Positions 32,880 through 42,608 are shown, numbered from the stretch's first letter. The stretch: 64,000 nt of DNA from an uncultured Lachnospiraceae bacterium (GCA_959022495.1 CAUEYX010000001.1:124001-188000); one strand, 5' to 3'. The notes: a model not told the origin generated them from the letters alone. Made by a program: numbers and translations.

Positions 32880-35645
32880 TTAGAGAAGTTCGCCATAATG
32901 GCGGACATACGCTTTTTTCAAACTGGTTGCCAGCACCATGTACAAAAGGATACATGGAATCAGATATGCAAAGTATGTCGCAGGCAGAGCCACGAATCCC
33001 AGCATCGCTCCAAACGCTGTAAACGGTATGATAGTCAGAACCGTGATTCCGGTCGCTGTCAGCAGCGTCACCGGAGCAGACGCACGGCTCTGGATGAACG
33101 GCAGCTTCGGCGTACGGATCATATGGATGACCAATGTCTGGCTCCACATGGACTCCACGAACCATCCCGCCTGGAACATTCCCATATACTGCGTCTGAAT
33201 TTCTGCAAGCTGCGCGCCGCTGTAATAAGCGGGCAGATCGTTGTACAAAACGCCGCCGGACACAAACAGCGGGCAGAATACAAAGTACATAAAGATGTAG
33301 GTCGTAAAGTCGAAGATCGAACTGGTCGGTCCGATCCAGATCATAAAGCTGCCCACGCTGGAAGCATCCCACTTCCTCGGCTTCGCGATAAACTCCTCGT
33401 CCACGTTATCCCACGGGATCGCGGTACAGGACAGGTCATAGATCAGGTTCAGGAAGATCAGATGCACGCTCATCATCGGCAGGAACGGAAGCAGGGCGGA
33501 AGCCGCCAGCACCGAGAACATATTGCCGAAGTTGGAGGATGCGGTCATCTTGATGTACTTGATCATATTCGCATAGGTCTTACGACCTTCAATAATTCCC
33601 TGCTCCAGAACCATCAGGTCTTTCTCCAGCAGGATGATGTCCGCGGACTCCTTCGCCACGTCCACAGCCGTATCCACGGAAATACCGATGTCTGCGGATT
33701 TCATAGCGGCGGCGTCATTGATTCCATCGCCCATGAAACCAACCGTATGACCGTTTTCACGGAGAACGGAAACCACGCGGGCTTTCTGGTCCGGCGTCAG
33801 TTTGGCAAAGACGTCCGTCGTTTCCGCAGCTCTTGCCAGCTGCGCGTCGTTCATGCTTTCCAGATCAGAGCCAAGCAGCATATTGCGGACTTTCATTCCC
33901 ACCTGTCTGCAGATAGTACGGGTGACTTTCTCGTTGTCGCCTGTCAGGATCTTGGTGGTCACACCGTGATCCTTCAGCGCTTTGATCGCATCTGCGGTAG
34001 ACTCTTTCGGCGGATCAAGAAATGCCAGATACCCGATCAGCACCATATCGCACTCGTCTTTTACCCCGAACGCTCCCACCGGAGAGGGATTGCTCTTCTG
34101 CGCAAGACCAAGGACACGGAAGCCCTTTTCGTTGAGATCATCCACTGTTTCCAGGATGCGGTTTTTTACCTCGTCCGTCAGCGGTTCCACCCCGCCTTCA
34201 CATTCTGCGTAGGTACAGATGGAAAGCATCTCTTCTACCGCGCCTTTGGTCACCATCTGTGTCTTTCCAGCTTTGTCCTGAACTACGGTCGTCAGGCGGC
34301 GGCGGGTAAAGTCAAAGGGAATCTCATCCACTTTCACATAGTTTTCCGACAGATCAAGCAGGCGGGGATCTTCCGCTTCCTCTTCTTCTGTCTTATTGAT
34401 GATCGCCAGATCCATCAGGTTTTTGTAACCGGTCTGGAAATAGCTGTTTAAGTATGCGTGGCGAAGTACACGTGTATCGTCCTCACCATTGATGTTCAGG
34501 TGATATTCCAGCACCACCTTATCCTGTGTCAGCGTTCCGGTCTTGTCAGTACAAAGAATATCAATCGCCCCGAAATTCTGGATGGAGTTTAAGTTTTTTA
34601 CGATTGTTTTCTTTTTGCTCATGGAAACCGCGCCTTTGGCAAGGCAGGTCGTCACAATCATGGGAAGCATTTCCGGCGTCAGACCGACGGCGATGGAGAT
34701 ACCAAACAGGAATGCCTCCAGCCAGTCGCCTTTCGTAATGCCGTTGATGAAGAATACCAGCGGAACCATGACCAGCATGAAGCGGATCAGTACCCAGGAA
34801 ACCGCATTGACGCCCTTGGTGAAGCTGGTCTCTACCGCTTCCCCTGCAACTGCAGATGCCATGGAGCCAAACAGCGTACGGTCACCGGTGCAGACAACGA
34901 CACCCGTAGCGCTTCCCGAAATCACATCACTGCCCATAAAGGCAATGTTTGTATAATCTGTAATTGTTTCCGTCTGCGGACTTACGGCAGACATTTTTTC
35001 GATGGGCTCGCTCTCACCGGTCAGACTGGACTGGCTGACAAACAAGTCTTTCGCGTCCAGGATACGGAGATCAGCGGGGATCATATCACCAACGGACAAG
35101 TGTACAATGTCGCCTACCACCAGGTCATCTATAGGGATTTCTTCTTTTTCCTTCTCCCTGCGGGTAACTGTGCATGTGGTCGTGATCATAGCCAGCAGTT
35201 TTTCCGCCGCGTTCCCGCTTCTCGTTTCCTGCACGAAGCGGAGCGTACCGGAAATGACGACCATGGTCATGATAATGACCACCGTCAGAGGATCAAAGTC
35301 CTCCGGCACACTGCCTAAAAGGGAAAAGTAGGGGAAGATCATATCCGTCATGGTAGAAACCAACGCCAAACAGAACAAAATGGCGGTAAACGGATTGATG
35401 AAAGCCCCTGCCAGTCTCTTTGGCAAAGATTTCTTTTTCTCATGGGTTACTTTATTGGAGCCGTATTTACTGCGGCTTGCGCTTACAGCCTCCTCGTCAA
35501 GACCGCGGAATGTGGTATGCAGATCCTTTAAAACCGATTTGACAGAATTGGTCGCCGCAAACTGGATGCGGCGGTTCTGTTCATCGCGGATCACTGCTTT
35601 TTCCACAGTCTGGCGAACAGCTTTCCGGTTTTCTTTCTTATTCAT
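32880..35645 (-). CDS. mgtA: Magnesium-translocating P-type ATPase
   Basis: A 921-residue P3B-type pump that imports Mg2+. It has TGES ([12 protein letters not shown]), the phosphorylation site [32 protein letters not shown] and about ten membrane segments. The N-terminus has the [17 protein letters not shown] pattern of MgtA. The M4 segment reads [20 protein letters not shown], the Mg ATPase version. It is preceded by a structured leader that can mask its ribosome site and lies in a cluster with MgtC and a second ATPase. Confidence 0.92.
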   Translation of the reverse strand: MNKKENRKAVRQTVEKAVIRDEQNRRIQFAATNSVKSVLKDLHTTFRGLDEEAVSASRSKYGSNKVTHEKKKSLPKRLAGAFINPFTAILFCLALVSTMTDMIFPYFSLLGSVPEDFDPLTVVIIMTMVVISGTLRFVQETRSGNAAEKLLAMITTTCTVTRREKEKEEIPIDDLVVGDIVHLSVGDMIPADLRILDAKDLFVSQSSLTGESEPIEKMSAVSPQTETITDYTNIAFMGSDVISGSATGVVVCTGDRTLFGSMASAVAGEAVETSFTKGVNAVSWVLIRFMLVMVPLVFFINGITKGDWLEAFLFGISIAVGLTPEMLPMIVTTCLAKGAVSMSKKKTIVKNLNSIQNFGAIDILCTDKTGTLTQDKVVLEYHLNINGEDDTRVLRHAYLNSYFQTGYKNLMDLAIINKTEEEEAEDPRLLDLSENYVKVDEIPFDFTRRRLTTVVQDKAGKTQMVTKGAVEEMLSICTYAECEGGVEPLTDEVKNRILETVDDLNEKGFRVLGLAQKSNPSPVGAFGVKDECDMVLIGYLAFLDPPKESTADAIKALKDHGVTTKILTGDNEKVTRTICRQVGMKVRNMLLGSDLESMNDAQLARAAETTDVFAKLTPDQKARVVSVLRENGHTVGFMGDGINDAAAMKSADIGISVDTAVDVAKESADIILLEKDLMVLEQGIIEGRKTYANMIKYIKMTASSNFGNMFSVLAASALLPFLPMMSVHLIFLNLIYDLSCTAIPWDNVDEEFIAKPRKWDASSVGSFMIWIGPTSSIFDFTTYIFMYFVFCPLFVSGGVLYNDLPAYYSGAQLAEIQTQYMGMFQAGWFVESMWSQTLVIHMIRTPKLPFIQSRASAPVTLLTATGITVLTIIPFTAFGAMLGFVALPATYFAYLIPCILLYMVLATSLKKAYVRHYGELL

Positions 35646-35780
35646 TCTTCTTACCTCCTGTTATTTTTACAGAGGCAGGCAAGATTACATGGGGGCATGG
35701 AACCTGCGGCTCCCTGTACTTGCTGCTCTGTGTTTCCCTGGACCACCGTCAGAGTCCATACCATTCACCTCTCTTTTTTG
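35646..35780 (-). promoter_or_regulatory. Structured 5' leader of the Mg ATPase gene, putative switch
   Basis: On the minus strand, ACAGAGCAGCAAG (35719-35731) pairs with CTTGCCTGCCTCTGT (35669-35683) except for two bulges. The same CCTCTGT can instead pair with the ribosome site ACAGGAGG (35655-35662). The upstream CTCTG (35750-35754) can compete for CAGAG. The folds exclude one another, which is the logic of a translational riboswitch. It does not match the M-box consensus as I know it. Confidence 0.5.
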
Positions 35781-35810
35781 CAGAATATCTATTCAAAACC
35801 GCTAAGCGGA

Positions 35811-36122
35811 TTACTTTTTCTGGTAACGTTCACTCTTTGAGATATACCAGACGTCCAGTCCGGCAACGATCAGCCATGCGATCATCGCCCCTACAAACCA
35901 GTGATTGGAAAACCCCGACCAAAATCCCTTCATCAGAAAGATGAGTCCATTCAAAATGATGATTTCCCCGATATTCCGATAAAGCGGTACGATATTGATC
36001 TTCTCTTTTTCCTCCTGGGGCATATTTTTCCAGGCGGAAATGTGAATATGCCCTTTTCCAAAGAAAAATACCAGGCCCGCCACGGTGAAAAGAATCCCAA
36101 AAAAGATGCTTGCAAAGTCCAT
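35811..36122 (-). CDS. DUF3784 membrane protein
   Basis: A 103-residue protein with about three membrane segments (FGILFTVAGLVFFFG; IIILNGLIFLMKGF; GAMIAWLIVAGLDVWYI) and a polar loop PQEEKEKIN, which is the DUF3784 pattern. Function unknown. It sits in the MgtC-ATPase string, six bases behind another small membrane protein. A short CCGCT/AGCGG hairpin with TTTT follows its stop. Confidence 0.65.
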   Translation of the reverse strand: MDFASIFFGILFTVAGLVFFFGKGHIHISAWKNMPQEEKEKINIVPLYRNIGEIIILNGLIFLMKGFWSGFSNHWFVGAMIAWLIVAGLDVWYISKSERYQKK

Positions 36123-36128
36123 ACTTTC

Positions 36129-36410
36129 TCACCCCTTTCTGTGATTGATCTCCTGTTCCAGTTCTTTGATTTCCTGTTCCATTTTCTCAAATTCATTCTT
36201 TAATTTCTTCAAGCGCACAAGCCTGACAAGTAAAACAGCCATTGTAACTGCCAGAACAAGCCAGACGGCAGCGGTGATCAGATACCAGATCTGAAACACC
36301 AAAACGCCATATCCGGAATCCATGCGGCTCAAACAGCCACATATCACCGTAAATAAGGTATAAAGCGTCAAAAGAATTATACACGTGTAGCCTTTCTCTT
36401 TCTTTCCCAC
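36129..36410 (-). CDS. Small membrane protein with a C-terminal coiled coil
   Basis: A 93-residue protein with two membrane segments (ILLTLYTLFTVICGCL and YLITAAVWLVLAVTMAVLLVRL, the second cut short here), then a charged heptad coiled coil (LKNEFEKMEQEIKELEQEI). It starts with GTG immediately after the mgtC stop, with GGAGGTGG inside mgtC. Not a recognised family. Probably works with MgtC or the neighbouring pumps. Confidence 0.6.
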   Translation of the reverse strand: MGKKEKGYTCIILLTLYTLFTVICGCLSRMDSGYGVLVFQIWYLITAAVWLVLAVTMAVLLVRLVRLKKLKNEFEKMEQEIKELEQEINHRKG

Positions 36411-37088
36411 TTATACCACCTCCCATCCGGCGCTTACGACTTCCGGAATCTCCAACACCTTTCCTACAATTTCTTCCAGCACATGATTTTTCGGTTTTCC
36501 GGAAGAGGTGTATTCCGCAATGACCTCCACCTTATCGCCGACAACGTCGCCACTTTCCAGATTGGTCAGATACAAGGTCTTACAAGTGTTGCTGTTGACC
36601 ATCAGCAGGCGGAGCCGCTGTTCCGCATCTTCCTGGCAGGTAACAGAAATCCGGTACTGTTTTTCCGACTCATCCCCGGAGATCACCGGCGTCAGCTTTT
36701 TTGCAAGCGGCCGCAGAAGCAGGTTGGAGCCGATCAGAATCCCTGTCGCAGTAGCCGCCACCGCATACTTTCCCGTACTCGCGAGAATCCCGATAGCCGC
36801 CGTACACCAGAGGGTAGCCGCCGTGTTCATGCCCCGCACCGTACCACTGTCCTTAAAAATCACGCCGCTGCATAAAAATCCGACACCGGATACAATACTC
36901 GCCCCGACACGGAACACCTGATCCGAGCCGTAGATCATCGGGAACAGTGTGAAAAAACTGGTCCCTATACAGATCAGGACATTGATGCGGATGCCTGCCG
37001 GATGACCGGTGAGCTGCCGCTCCAGACCAATCAGGAATCCGAGCGCCAGGGAGAACGCAATCCGTAAAACAAAATCAGTATATCCCAT
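36411..37088 (-). CDS. mgtC: MgtC/SapB family membrane protein
   Basis: The 225-residue protein has five membrane segments with the family signature ALGFLIGLERQ, the PAGIRINVLICIGT stretch and GVGFLCSGVIFKD, followed by a soluble ACT-like C-terminal domain (residues ~150-225). MgtC proteins aid growth in low Mg2+ and modulate membrane energetics. The ATG at 37088 has GGGAGG upstream; a longer start lies outside the first membrane segment and was rejected. A terminator-like hairpin ends only about 40 bases before the ATG. Confidence 0.88.
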   Translation of the reverse strand: MGYTDFVLRIAFSLALGFLIGLERQLTGHPAGIRINVLICIGTSFFTLFPMIYGSDQVFRVGASIVSGVGFLCSGVIFKDSGTVRGMNTAATLWCTAAIGILASTGKYAVAATATGILIGSNLLLRPLAKKLTPVISGDESEKQYRISVTCQEDAEQRLRLLMVNSNTCKTLYLTNLESGDVVGDKVEVIAEYTSSGKPKNHVLEEIVGKVLEIPEVVSAGWEVV

Positions 37089-37128
37089 ACCGACCGCCTC
37101 CCTTCGTTTTCTCACCACTATAAAATAT

Positions 37129-37182
37129 AAAAAACGCAAGAGAAATCACATGGTCAAAATCTTGCGATTTCCTTGCGTTTTT
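37129..37182 (-). terminator. Terminator/attenuator upstream of mgtC
   Basis: On the minus strand ACGCAAG (within 37172-37182) pairs with CTTGCGT (37134-37140 side), with an inner AAATC/GATTT, followed by six T. The sequence is nearly symmetrical and could also work on the plus strand. It separates the second ATPase and its regulator from mgtC. Confidence 0.7.
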
Positions 37183-37219
37183 GCAAGAATTTAGGCGAAC
37201 CGCATCCGGCCCGCCTGCT

Positions 37220-37723
37220 TCAGAGCTGGTCATTGAATTTATATCCGATGCCCCAGATGGTCAGAATATACTTCGGTGCATCCGGATCCGGCTCAATCTT
37301 CTTTCGCAGCTTTCGGATAAACGCCATAATGTTGCTGTCATCCAAAAGGTAATCCTCCGCCCAGACCGCCCGGTAGATCTGCTCTTTCGTAAGCACCTCT
37401 CCCCGGTTCTGCGCGAGAAAATACAGGATGTCAAACTCCTTTGGTGTCAGGCTGACTTCCTTTCCCTGTATGATGACCTTCCTGCCTTTCGGATAGATCT
37501 CCATTTCACCGATCCGGATTCCCTCTGCCGGAGAAAGCGCGGAAATTTCCATTTCATCGGACACACTCAGAAGCAGAGAAGAAACCCTGCCGTTTAACAG
37601 ATCCCGGAGACCTGAGAGCAGTTCCCCGGCACATGCGCTTTCTGGCGGCTCCTTTGCCAGCTTTTCCAACAGCCACGTTTCAAGGATCGTATCCACAGGG
37701 ATAAAACTAATATTCTTTTTCAC
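37220..37723 (-). CDS. Winged-helix transcription regulator without receiver domain
   Basis: The 167-residue protein ends in an OmpR-type winged helix (VSLTPKEFDILYFLAQNRGE, REQ-like KEQIYRAVWAEDY, YILTIWGIGYKF). The N-terminal ~75 residues lack the receiver aspartate pocket, so a different signal is expected. It follows the second Mg ATPase by 16 bases, suggesting control of that unit or of mgtC. Start is the GTG eight bases after AGGAGG; a GTG three codons upstream overlaps that site. Confidence 0.75.
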   Translation of the reverse strand: MKKNISFIPVDTILETWLLEKLAKEPPESACAGELLSGLRDLLNGRVSSLLLSVSDEMEISALSPAEGIRIGEMEIYPKGRKVIIQGKEVSLTPKEFDILYFLAQNRGEVLTKEQIYRAVWAEDYLLDDSNIMAFIRKLRKKIEPDPDAPKYILTIWGIGYKFNDQL

Positions 37724-37739
37724 GATGGACACCTCCTTT

Positions 37740-40406
37740 TCAGATCAGTTCATGGTATTTCTTCTGATAGAAGTATTTTGCTATCGTTGTCAGAAGCATA
37801 TACAGCACTGCCACGATCAGCAGGAACACGAAATATGCAAAAGGCAGCTTCGTCAGTCCAAACAGGGAGGCTCCTCTGGTAAAGGTAAGCGCCGTAAGGG
37901 CGGCAATCCCTGCAAGGGTAATGCAGATGACCGGCGCAGACGGTCTGCTCTGCACAAGGGGGATCCTGCGGGTTCGCAGGAAATGCAGGATCAGCACCTG
38001 CGTCCACATGGACTCCAGAAACCATCCTGTCTGGAACAATGCGACATACTGAAGCCGCAGGGCAGAGTCTGCAAGGTGCAGATACGTTGTTCCGCCGCAC
38101 AGTGCCGGGCAGAGGACGTAATACAGGAACAAAAACGTGACAATATCAAACAGGGAACTGATTGGTCCAAAAGACAGCATGAACCGCCGCAGTGTCTTGC
38201 CAGACCAGTCCCTCGGAGACAAGGTCTCCTCTTCATCCACATTATCCCAGGGAAGGACAATACATAAGATATCATACAGCAGGTTCAAAAGCAGGATCTG
38301 CACGGATGTCATCGGCAGAAACGGCAGAAAAGCGCTGGCGCATACGATGGAAAGAATATTTCCGAAGTTGGAGCTGGCGGTGATCTTAATGTATTTCAGC
38401 ATATTGGTAAACGTCCTGCGCCCTTCCAGAATCCCCTGCTCCAGTACCCCCAGATCCTTTTGGAGAAGTACGACATCCGCTGCGTCTTTTGCCGCGTCTA
38501 CTGCCGTATCCACTGAGATCCCCACATCCGCCTCACAAAGCGCCGGGATGTCGTTGATCCCATCGCCTAAGAATCCTACCGTGTGCCCGTTCTGCCGCAG
38601 AGCGCCCACCAGGCGGACTTTCTGCCCCGGCGTAAGTTCCGCAAAGACGTGGGTTTTCTCCACTGCTGCGCCAAGCTCATGGTCTGTCATCTCATCCAAT
38701 TCACCGCCGGTCAGCACGTCCGTAGCAGGAATCCCTACCCTCCGGCATACAGAGACCGCTACATCCGCCTGGTCGCCGGTTAAGACCTTCGGAATCACCT
38801 TCAGTTCTTTGAGGGCTGTCACGGATTCCCTGGCAGTTTTCTTCGGCGCGTCAAAAAATGCCAGATACCCCACCAGAATCATATCCGCTTCATCGGCAGG
38901 CACAAGCTGGTCTTTCTGCCCTGCGTCTTTTTTCGCAACGGCAATGACTTTCATTCCGTCCTGCAGCATCTCGTCTACCACGGAGGCGATACTCTGTCCC
39001 ATCCCGTCCTTCTCAATCGGAAAGATTTGTCCCCGGTACTCCACATAGCTGCAGCGCTCAGCGATCCGGGAAACGTCCCCCTTCATGATAAGCTGGCTTT
39101 CCCCGCTGCTGTCCGTCACAAGCGTGCTGACAATCTTACGGTCATAGTCAAAAGGGATCTCATCCGCTTTCCGATACTGCCCAAGCAGATCTGTGTAATG
39201 CCGCTCCCTGCCCGGCATGGTCTGGCAGGCAAGAATCGCGTTGTCAATGGGGTTACGAACGCCGGAATGGTAGGAACTGTTTAGAAACGCCAGGTCCAGC
39301 GCCTCCGCATTTTCATTGCCCAGCACATCCATATAATATTCCAGCAGGATGCTTTCGTTTGTCAGCGTCCCGGTCTTGTCCATGCACAGTACGTCCATGC
39401 TGCCAAAGCCCTGCATGGCGTTGATATCCTTAATAATCGTCTGTTTGCGTCCCATAGCAAGGCTGCCTTTTGCCAGGCAGGCTGTGATAACCATGGGCAG
39501 CATCTCCGGCATCAGCCCCACCGTCACCGACAGCGCGAACGCGAAGGATTCCAGCCATTTTCCGCCCGTGATGCCCATCAGCACGAACACGATTGGAACC
39601 AGCACGACCATAAAGCGGAGCATCACCCAGGCGATGGAGTTCGCTCCGTTTTGAAACGAACGTTTCTCATCGGAATCCTGTTTTGCAAAACTGCCATAGA
39701 GCGTGTTGCTGCCAACCGCCAGGACGATTCCTTCCCCTCTGCCGCTGATGACCGTCGTCGCCATAAACACAAGATTGTCAAGCTGAGTCAGCGTTTCCGG
39801 GCTTCCATAGCTGATTTTCCCGCTGCTCTTTTCTACGATCGCGCTCTCCCCCGTGATCGCCGCCTGGGAGACGAACAGATCCGCGGCCCCGGTCAGCCGG
39901 ATGTCGGCCGGGATGCGATCGCCTGCGGAGAAAAGGACGGTATCTCCTGTCACCAGTTCTTCTGCCGGTATTTCCGTAAGTTCACCGTCCCGCTTTACCA
40001 TTACCCGCTGATGAACCATCCGATCCAGCTGTTTTGCAGCGTTCTTTGACCGCAGTTCCTGGATCATCCGGACTGCGCTGCTGATCAGGATCATGGAAAA
40101 AATGATCAGAGCCGCGGTATTGTTTTTGGTAAAGTCAGAGGTGAGAAACGCATCCGTCACCAGGGAAATCATACCCAGGATGAAAAGAATCACATTGAAC
40201 GGATTGATAAACGCACGCCGTATCCGGCGTCTGGTCGCGTCATTTTTCTTCTCTGCGAAACTGTTCTCTCCATATCTTTCCCGCATGTCTTCCACTTGGC
40301 TGCCGGACAGTCCCTCTGCCGATGTTCCGAAATCTCGGTATATTTCAGACGCCTCACAATATGCATACTTTTTGATACGGCTGTCAAACAAAGTTGTTCT
40401 TGACAC
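37740..40406 (-). CDS. Second magnesium-type P-ATPase
   Basis: An 888-residue P3B-like pump with TGESAIVEK, DKTGTLTNES, TGDQADVA, GDGINDIPALCEAD and about ten membrane segments. M4 reads VGLMPEMLPMVITACLAKGS. Compared with the first ATPase it has a shorter N-terminus and clearly diverged sequence, so it is not a recent duplicate. It is co-transcribed with a winged-helix regulator. Mg2+ import is the likely role; the ion is inferred from family. Confidence 0.88.
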   Translation of the reverse strand: MSRTTLFDSRIKKYAYCEASEIYRDFGTSAEGLSGSQVEDMRERYGENSFAEKKNDATRRRIRRAFINPFNVILFILGMISLVTDAFLTSDFTKNNTAALIIFSMILISSAVRMIQELRSKNAAKQLDRMVHQRVMVKRDGELTEIPAEELVTGDTVLFSAGDRIPADIRLTGAADLFVSQAAITGESAIVEKSSGKISYGSPETLTQLDNLVFMATTVISGRGEGIVLAVGSNTLYGSFAKQDSDEKRSFQNGANSIAWVMLRFMVVLVPIVFVLMGITGGKWLESFAFALSVTVGLMPEMLPMVITACLAKGSLAMGRKQTIIKDINAMQGFGSMDVLCMDKTGTLTNESILLEYYMDVLGNENAEALDLAFLNSSYHSGVRNPIDNAILACQTMPGRERHYTDLLGQYRKADEIPFDYDRKIVSTLVTDSSGESQLIMKGDVSRIAERCSYVEYRGQIFPIEKDGMGQSIASVVDEMLQDGMKVIAVAKKDAGQKDQLVPADEADMILVGYLAFFDAPKKTARESVTALKELKVIPKVLTGDQADVAVSVCRRVGIPATDVLTGGELDEMTDHELGAAVEKTHVFAELTPGQKVRLVGALRQNGHTVGFLGDGINDIPALCEADVGISVDTAVDAAKDAADVVLLQKDLGVLEQGILEGRRTFTNMLKYIKITASSNFGNILSIVCASAFLPFLPMTSVQILLLNLLYDILCIVLPWDNVDEEETLSPRDWSGKTLRRFMLSFGPISSLFDIVTFLFLYYVLCPALCGGTTYLHLADSALRLQYVALFQTGWFLESMWTQVLILHFLRTRRIPLVQSRPSAPVICITLAGIAALTALTFTRGASLFGLTKLPFAYFVFLLIVAVLYMLLTTIAKYFYQKKYHELI

Positions 40407-40495
40407 AGGATCATTCCCTTCCTTTCACAATCATAATACTTTATTTTAACATGATAAAGGGAAAACACCATGATTATTTTCTTGCTTTTTTCTTA

Positions 40496-40621
40496 TCAAC
40501 GGTTTCTTTTGTTTTTGTCAATCAGCGCCGCCTGATACCCCCACTGTCCGATTTTCACCTGAAGGTCTCCCGCTCGCGTTATATTCTCTGCGGAAACCAA
40601 ATCTGCACGCTTCCCCAACAT
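40496..40621 (-). CDS. Short unassigned frame (possible remnant)
   Basis: A 41-codon frame (MLGKRADLVSAENITRAGDL, then QVKIGQWGYQAALIDKNKRN) in the gap between the second ATPase and the PAP2 gene. No ribosome site and no family recognised. It may be the C-terminal remnant of a lost gene. Confidence 0.2.
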   Translation of the reverse strand: MLGKRADLVSAENITRAGDLQVKIGQWGYQAALIDKNKRNR

Positions 40622-40687
40622 GGCTTTTCAGACATCCGTTTTTTAAGGACATATCTTTACCCCTTTCTGCCTCTTTCCTGTTTTTTA

Positions 40688-41233
40688 TCATACCGCAGAA
40701 CCCTTTCTTTTTCCATACCAGTTCATGAAAAGCGACACCATTCCACGGGCCAGGAAACCGCTGTAGATTCCGACGAGAATACCTCCCAGAATATCAACCG
40801 GGAAATGGACATACAGATATAATCTGGAAAAAGCGATCAGAACGGCCGGAATCAACGCCAGATACCATTTTTTCACTTTTCCCAAGCATAAAGCCGTCAC
40901 CGCCGCAAAAGAAACCCCTGTGTGCCCGGAGGGGAAGGAATAGTCTTTGGGTTTCGGGATCAACAGTTTCACTGTGGTATTCAGATCACATGGTCTTGTG
41001 GCCGCAACCGCATTTTTCAGATATACATTACAGGTCAAAACCTCGATGATCAGGGCCAAAAATAGAATGACCGATGCTTTCCTGTGCTTCTTCCGGATAA
41101 ACAAAATACTTCCCAGAACAATCCATATAGTGCCTCCGTTTCCAAGCGTGGTGATCAACGGCATGACCTTATCGCCAACAGGCGTCCGCAAATGGTCCTG
41201 TATAAAATCCAAAATTTTAAATCCCGATAACAT
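40688..41233 (-). CDS. PAP2-superfamily membrane phosphatase
   Basis: A 181-residue membrane protein with the three PAP2 motifs: KNAVAATRP, PSGHT, and SRLYLYVHFPVD. Such enzymes dephosphorylate undecaprenyl diphosphate, phosphatidate or related lipids. Five to six membrane segments are visible. The ATG at 41233 follows AAAGGAG by 12 bases; a TTG eight codons upstream overlaps that site. A decayed glycosyltransferase lies directly upstream, suggesting a former lipid-glycan unit. Confidence 0.85.
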   Translation of the reverse strand: MLSGFKILDFIQDHLRTPVGDKVMPLITTLGNGGTIWIVLGSILFIRKKHRKASVILFLALIIEVLTCNVYLKNAVAATRPCDLNTTVKLLIPKPKDYSFPSGHTGVSFAAVTALCLGKVKKWYLALIPAVLIAFSRLYLYVHFPVDILGGILVGIYSGFLARGMVSLFMNWYGKRKGSAV

Positions 41234-41249
41234 ATATCTGTCACACTCC

Positions 41250-41745
41250 TTTTCCAATCTGTTCTTTCCTCATAAACCTGCGCCACTTTCCGGTAAAACT
41301 GTGCCAGACAATCCAGGAATTGTCCGCTGTCTTCATACTGCCATCCATTCCTGCCATTGTCAACCACTCCCCTCAAACACGGATCCATCCTGCAAAGAAG
41401 CTGCAGACCAGACGCCAGCGCCTCCGCGTAAGTCTTCCCGTAATCTCCTTTCCCCATTGTTTCTCGGTGAAAAATAGGGGGTATCGTCTTCATAGATGGT
41501 GTGGCAGGTGTGTACAATCGGAATGTTCCCTTCTTGAGAAATTTTCTTTGCCAGAAAGAAGGTGGAAAGCTCACACTTGGAGTGAATGATATCCGGTTTC
41601 CATTCCTCCAATTCCCGCAGATAGCTTCCTGAAACCGGCAGCTTCACCCTAGCCTGGGGATAGAGTTTTTCCACACTGACAGAGCCGATATAAAAAATCC
41701 GACCTTTCCTATAGGAATGGAGCGTTTTTGATAACGTCAGGATTC
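41250..41745 (-). pseudogene. Decayed glycosyltransferase (GT4-like) with internal deletion
   Basis: Two frames together make a shortened enzyme. The N-terminal part has KLPVSGSYLRELEEWKPDII, then HSKCELSTFFLAKKI and VHTCHTIYEDDTPYFSP. The C-terminal part in another frame has KTYAEALASGLQLLCRMDPC, then GVVDNGRNGWQYED. The middle ~200 residues are missing at about 41460. The parts resemble diacylglycerol glucosyltransferases. It cannot be functional. Confidence 0.7.
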
Positions 41746-41773
41746 GCATGTCATGCTTACCTACAAGAAGAAA

Positions 41774-41913
41774 CGCCGGATAAGGATTGACCACACTTCC
41801 GCGGTTGCCTTATTCCGACGTTCACAGTTACGGTGTGGACGCCCTCCGGCAAAAACGGGTATGGGATACCTTATCCGGCGCTGTAATTACACTTTACAAA
41901 GCCCTTCGACTAA
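41774..41913. repeat. Dispersed repeat, copy A (107-bp palindromic core plus tail)
   Basis: CGCCGGATAAGG (41774-41785) and CCTTATCCGGCG (41869-41880) are inverted ends. The core differs from copy B at 50456 by about four changes. A shared tail (CACTTTACAAAGCCC) extends to about 41913. The interior also holds CCACAC/GTGTGG complementarity. It is likely a MITE-like or structured intergenic repeat. Confidence 0.75.
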
Positions 41914-41920
41914 TCATACA

Positions 41921-42015
41921 TTACTCCTTCCGAAATTTACGAAAAGGCGTCACGTTTTCACCTTTTTCATCAAAATTGTACTTTTTCGCAAACTTCACAA
42001 TCTCATACCAGAATA
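41921..42015 (-). pseudogene. 3' fragment of a P-type ATPase gene
   Basis: Ninety-five bases encode WYEIVKFAKKYNFDEKGENV, then TPFRKFRKE and the stop. This is nearly identical to the end of the ATPase at 51858-54431. The fragment joins directly to a broken oxidoreductase gene, showing a recombination event between the two loci. Confidence 0.8.
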
Positions 42016-42608
42016 GCCATGCGCCCTTCAAGGTTTCCGCCGTATTTATCCGTGCGCTTATTGTTATAGTCGGAAAAGAATTGGGCCAGCAAATAAGCGG
42101 TTGCGCCGTGCAGCTCCACTCCGTCATATCCGATTTCTTTCACCCTGACAGCCGCCTCTATAAATTTATCCCTTGCATGTTCAATTTTTTCAATGGTCAT
42201 TATGCGGGGCTGGATATACTGTCCTTTTCCGAATGCATAGCAGGCAACGCCGGAAGGCGAAACAGGATCTTGTGAAGAAAACATACCTGCATGGTGCAGC
42301 TGACAAACAATGGGCGTTTCATAAGAATGGACCGCATCAACTAAACGGCTCAGGCGTACTGCATAGTGGTCGTCATCAATTCGTAGCTGTAAAGGACGCA
42401 CGGTGTAGCTACCCTCTACCGCAATAAACTCGGTAATAATCATGCCAGCCCCACCTTTGGCACGCGCCTCATAGTGGGCAAGCTACTCTTCTGTCAGTTC
42501 ACCTTTACATCACATGTATTCGTCTCCATAGGTGATAACCAAATACGATTTTTTTGCAGTAATGCGTCTCGACTTCAAGGGTTGGGCAAGAATGTTTTGA
42601 GATTTCAT
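42016..42608 (-). pseudogene. Old yellow enzyme-type NADH:flavin oxidoreductase, broken
   Basis: The frame starts MKSQNILAQPLKSRRITAKK and continues through GELTEE, HYEARAKGGAGMIITEF, PIVCQLHHAGMFSS and GYDGVELHGATAYLLAQFFS to NNKRTDKYGGNLEGRM. It is interrupted by an in-frame TGA and TAG near 42500. It is cut off at the 3' side by the ATPase fragment, so the C-terminal half including the Fe-S and FAD parts is lost. Confidence 0.8.

Noticed and set aside
32898..34451. 517-codon plus-strand frame opposite the Mg ATPase
   Set aside because: Antisense shadow of a strongly supported P-type ATPase; His/Arg/Gln-rich with no domain.
35646..35780. M-box magnesium riboswitch before mgtA
   Set aside because: Expected by gene function, but the M-box conserved blocks are not present; only a different self-complementary leader is seen.
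41360..41794. Intact 144-residue protein starting MVNPYPAF
   Set aside because: Its start lies in a dispersed repeat and its body is the N-terminal part of a decayed glycosyltransferase.
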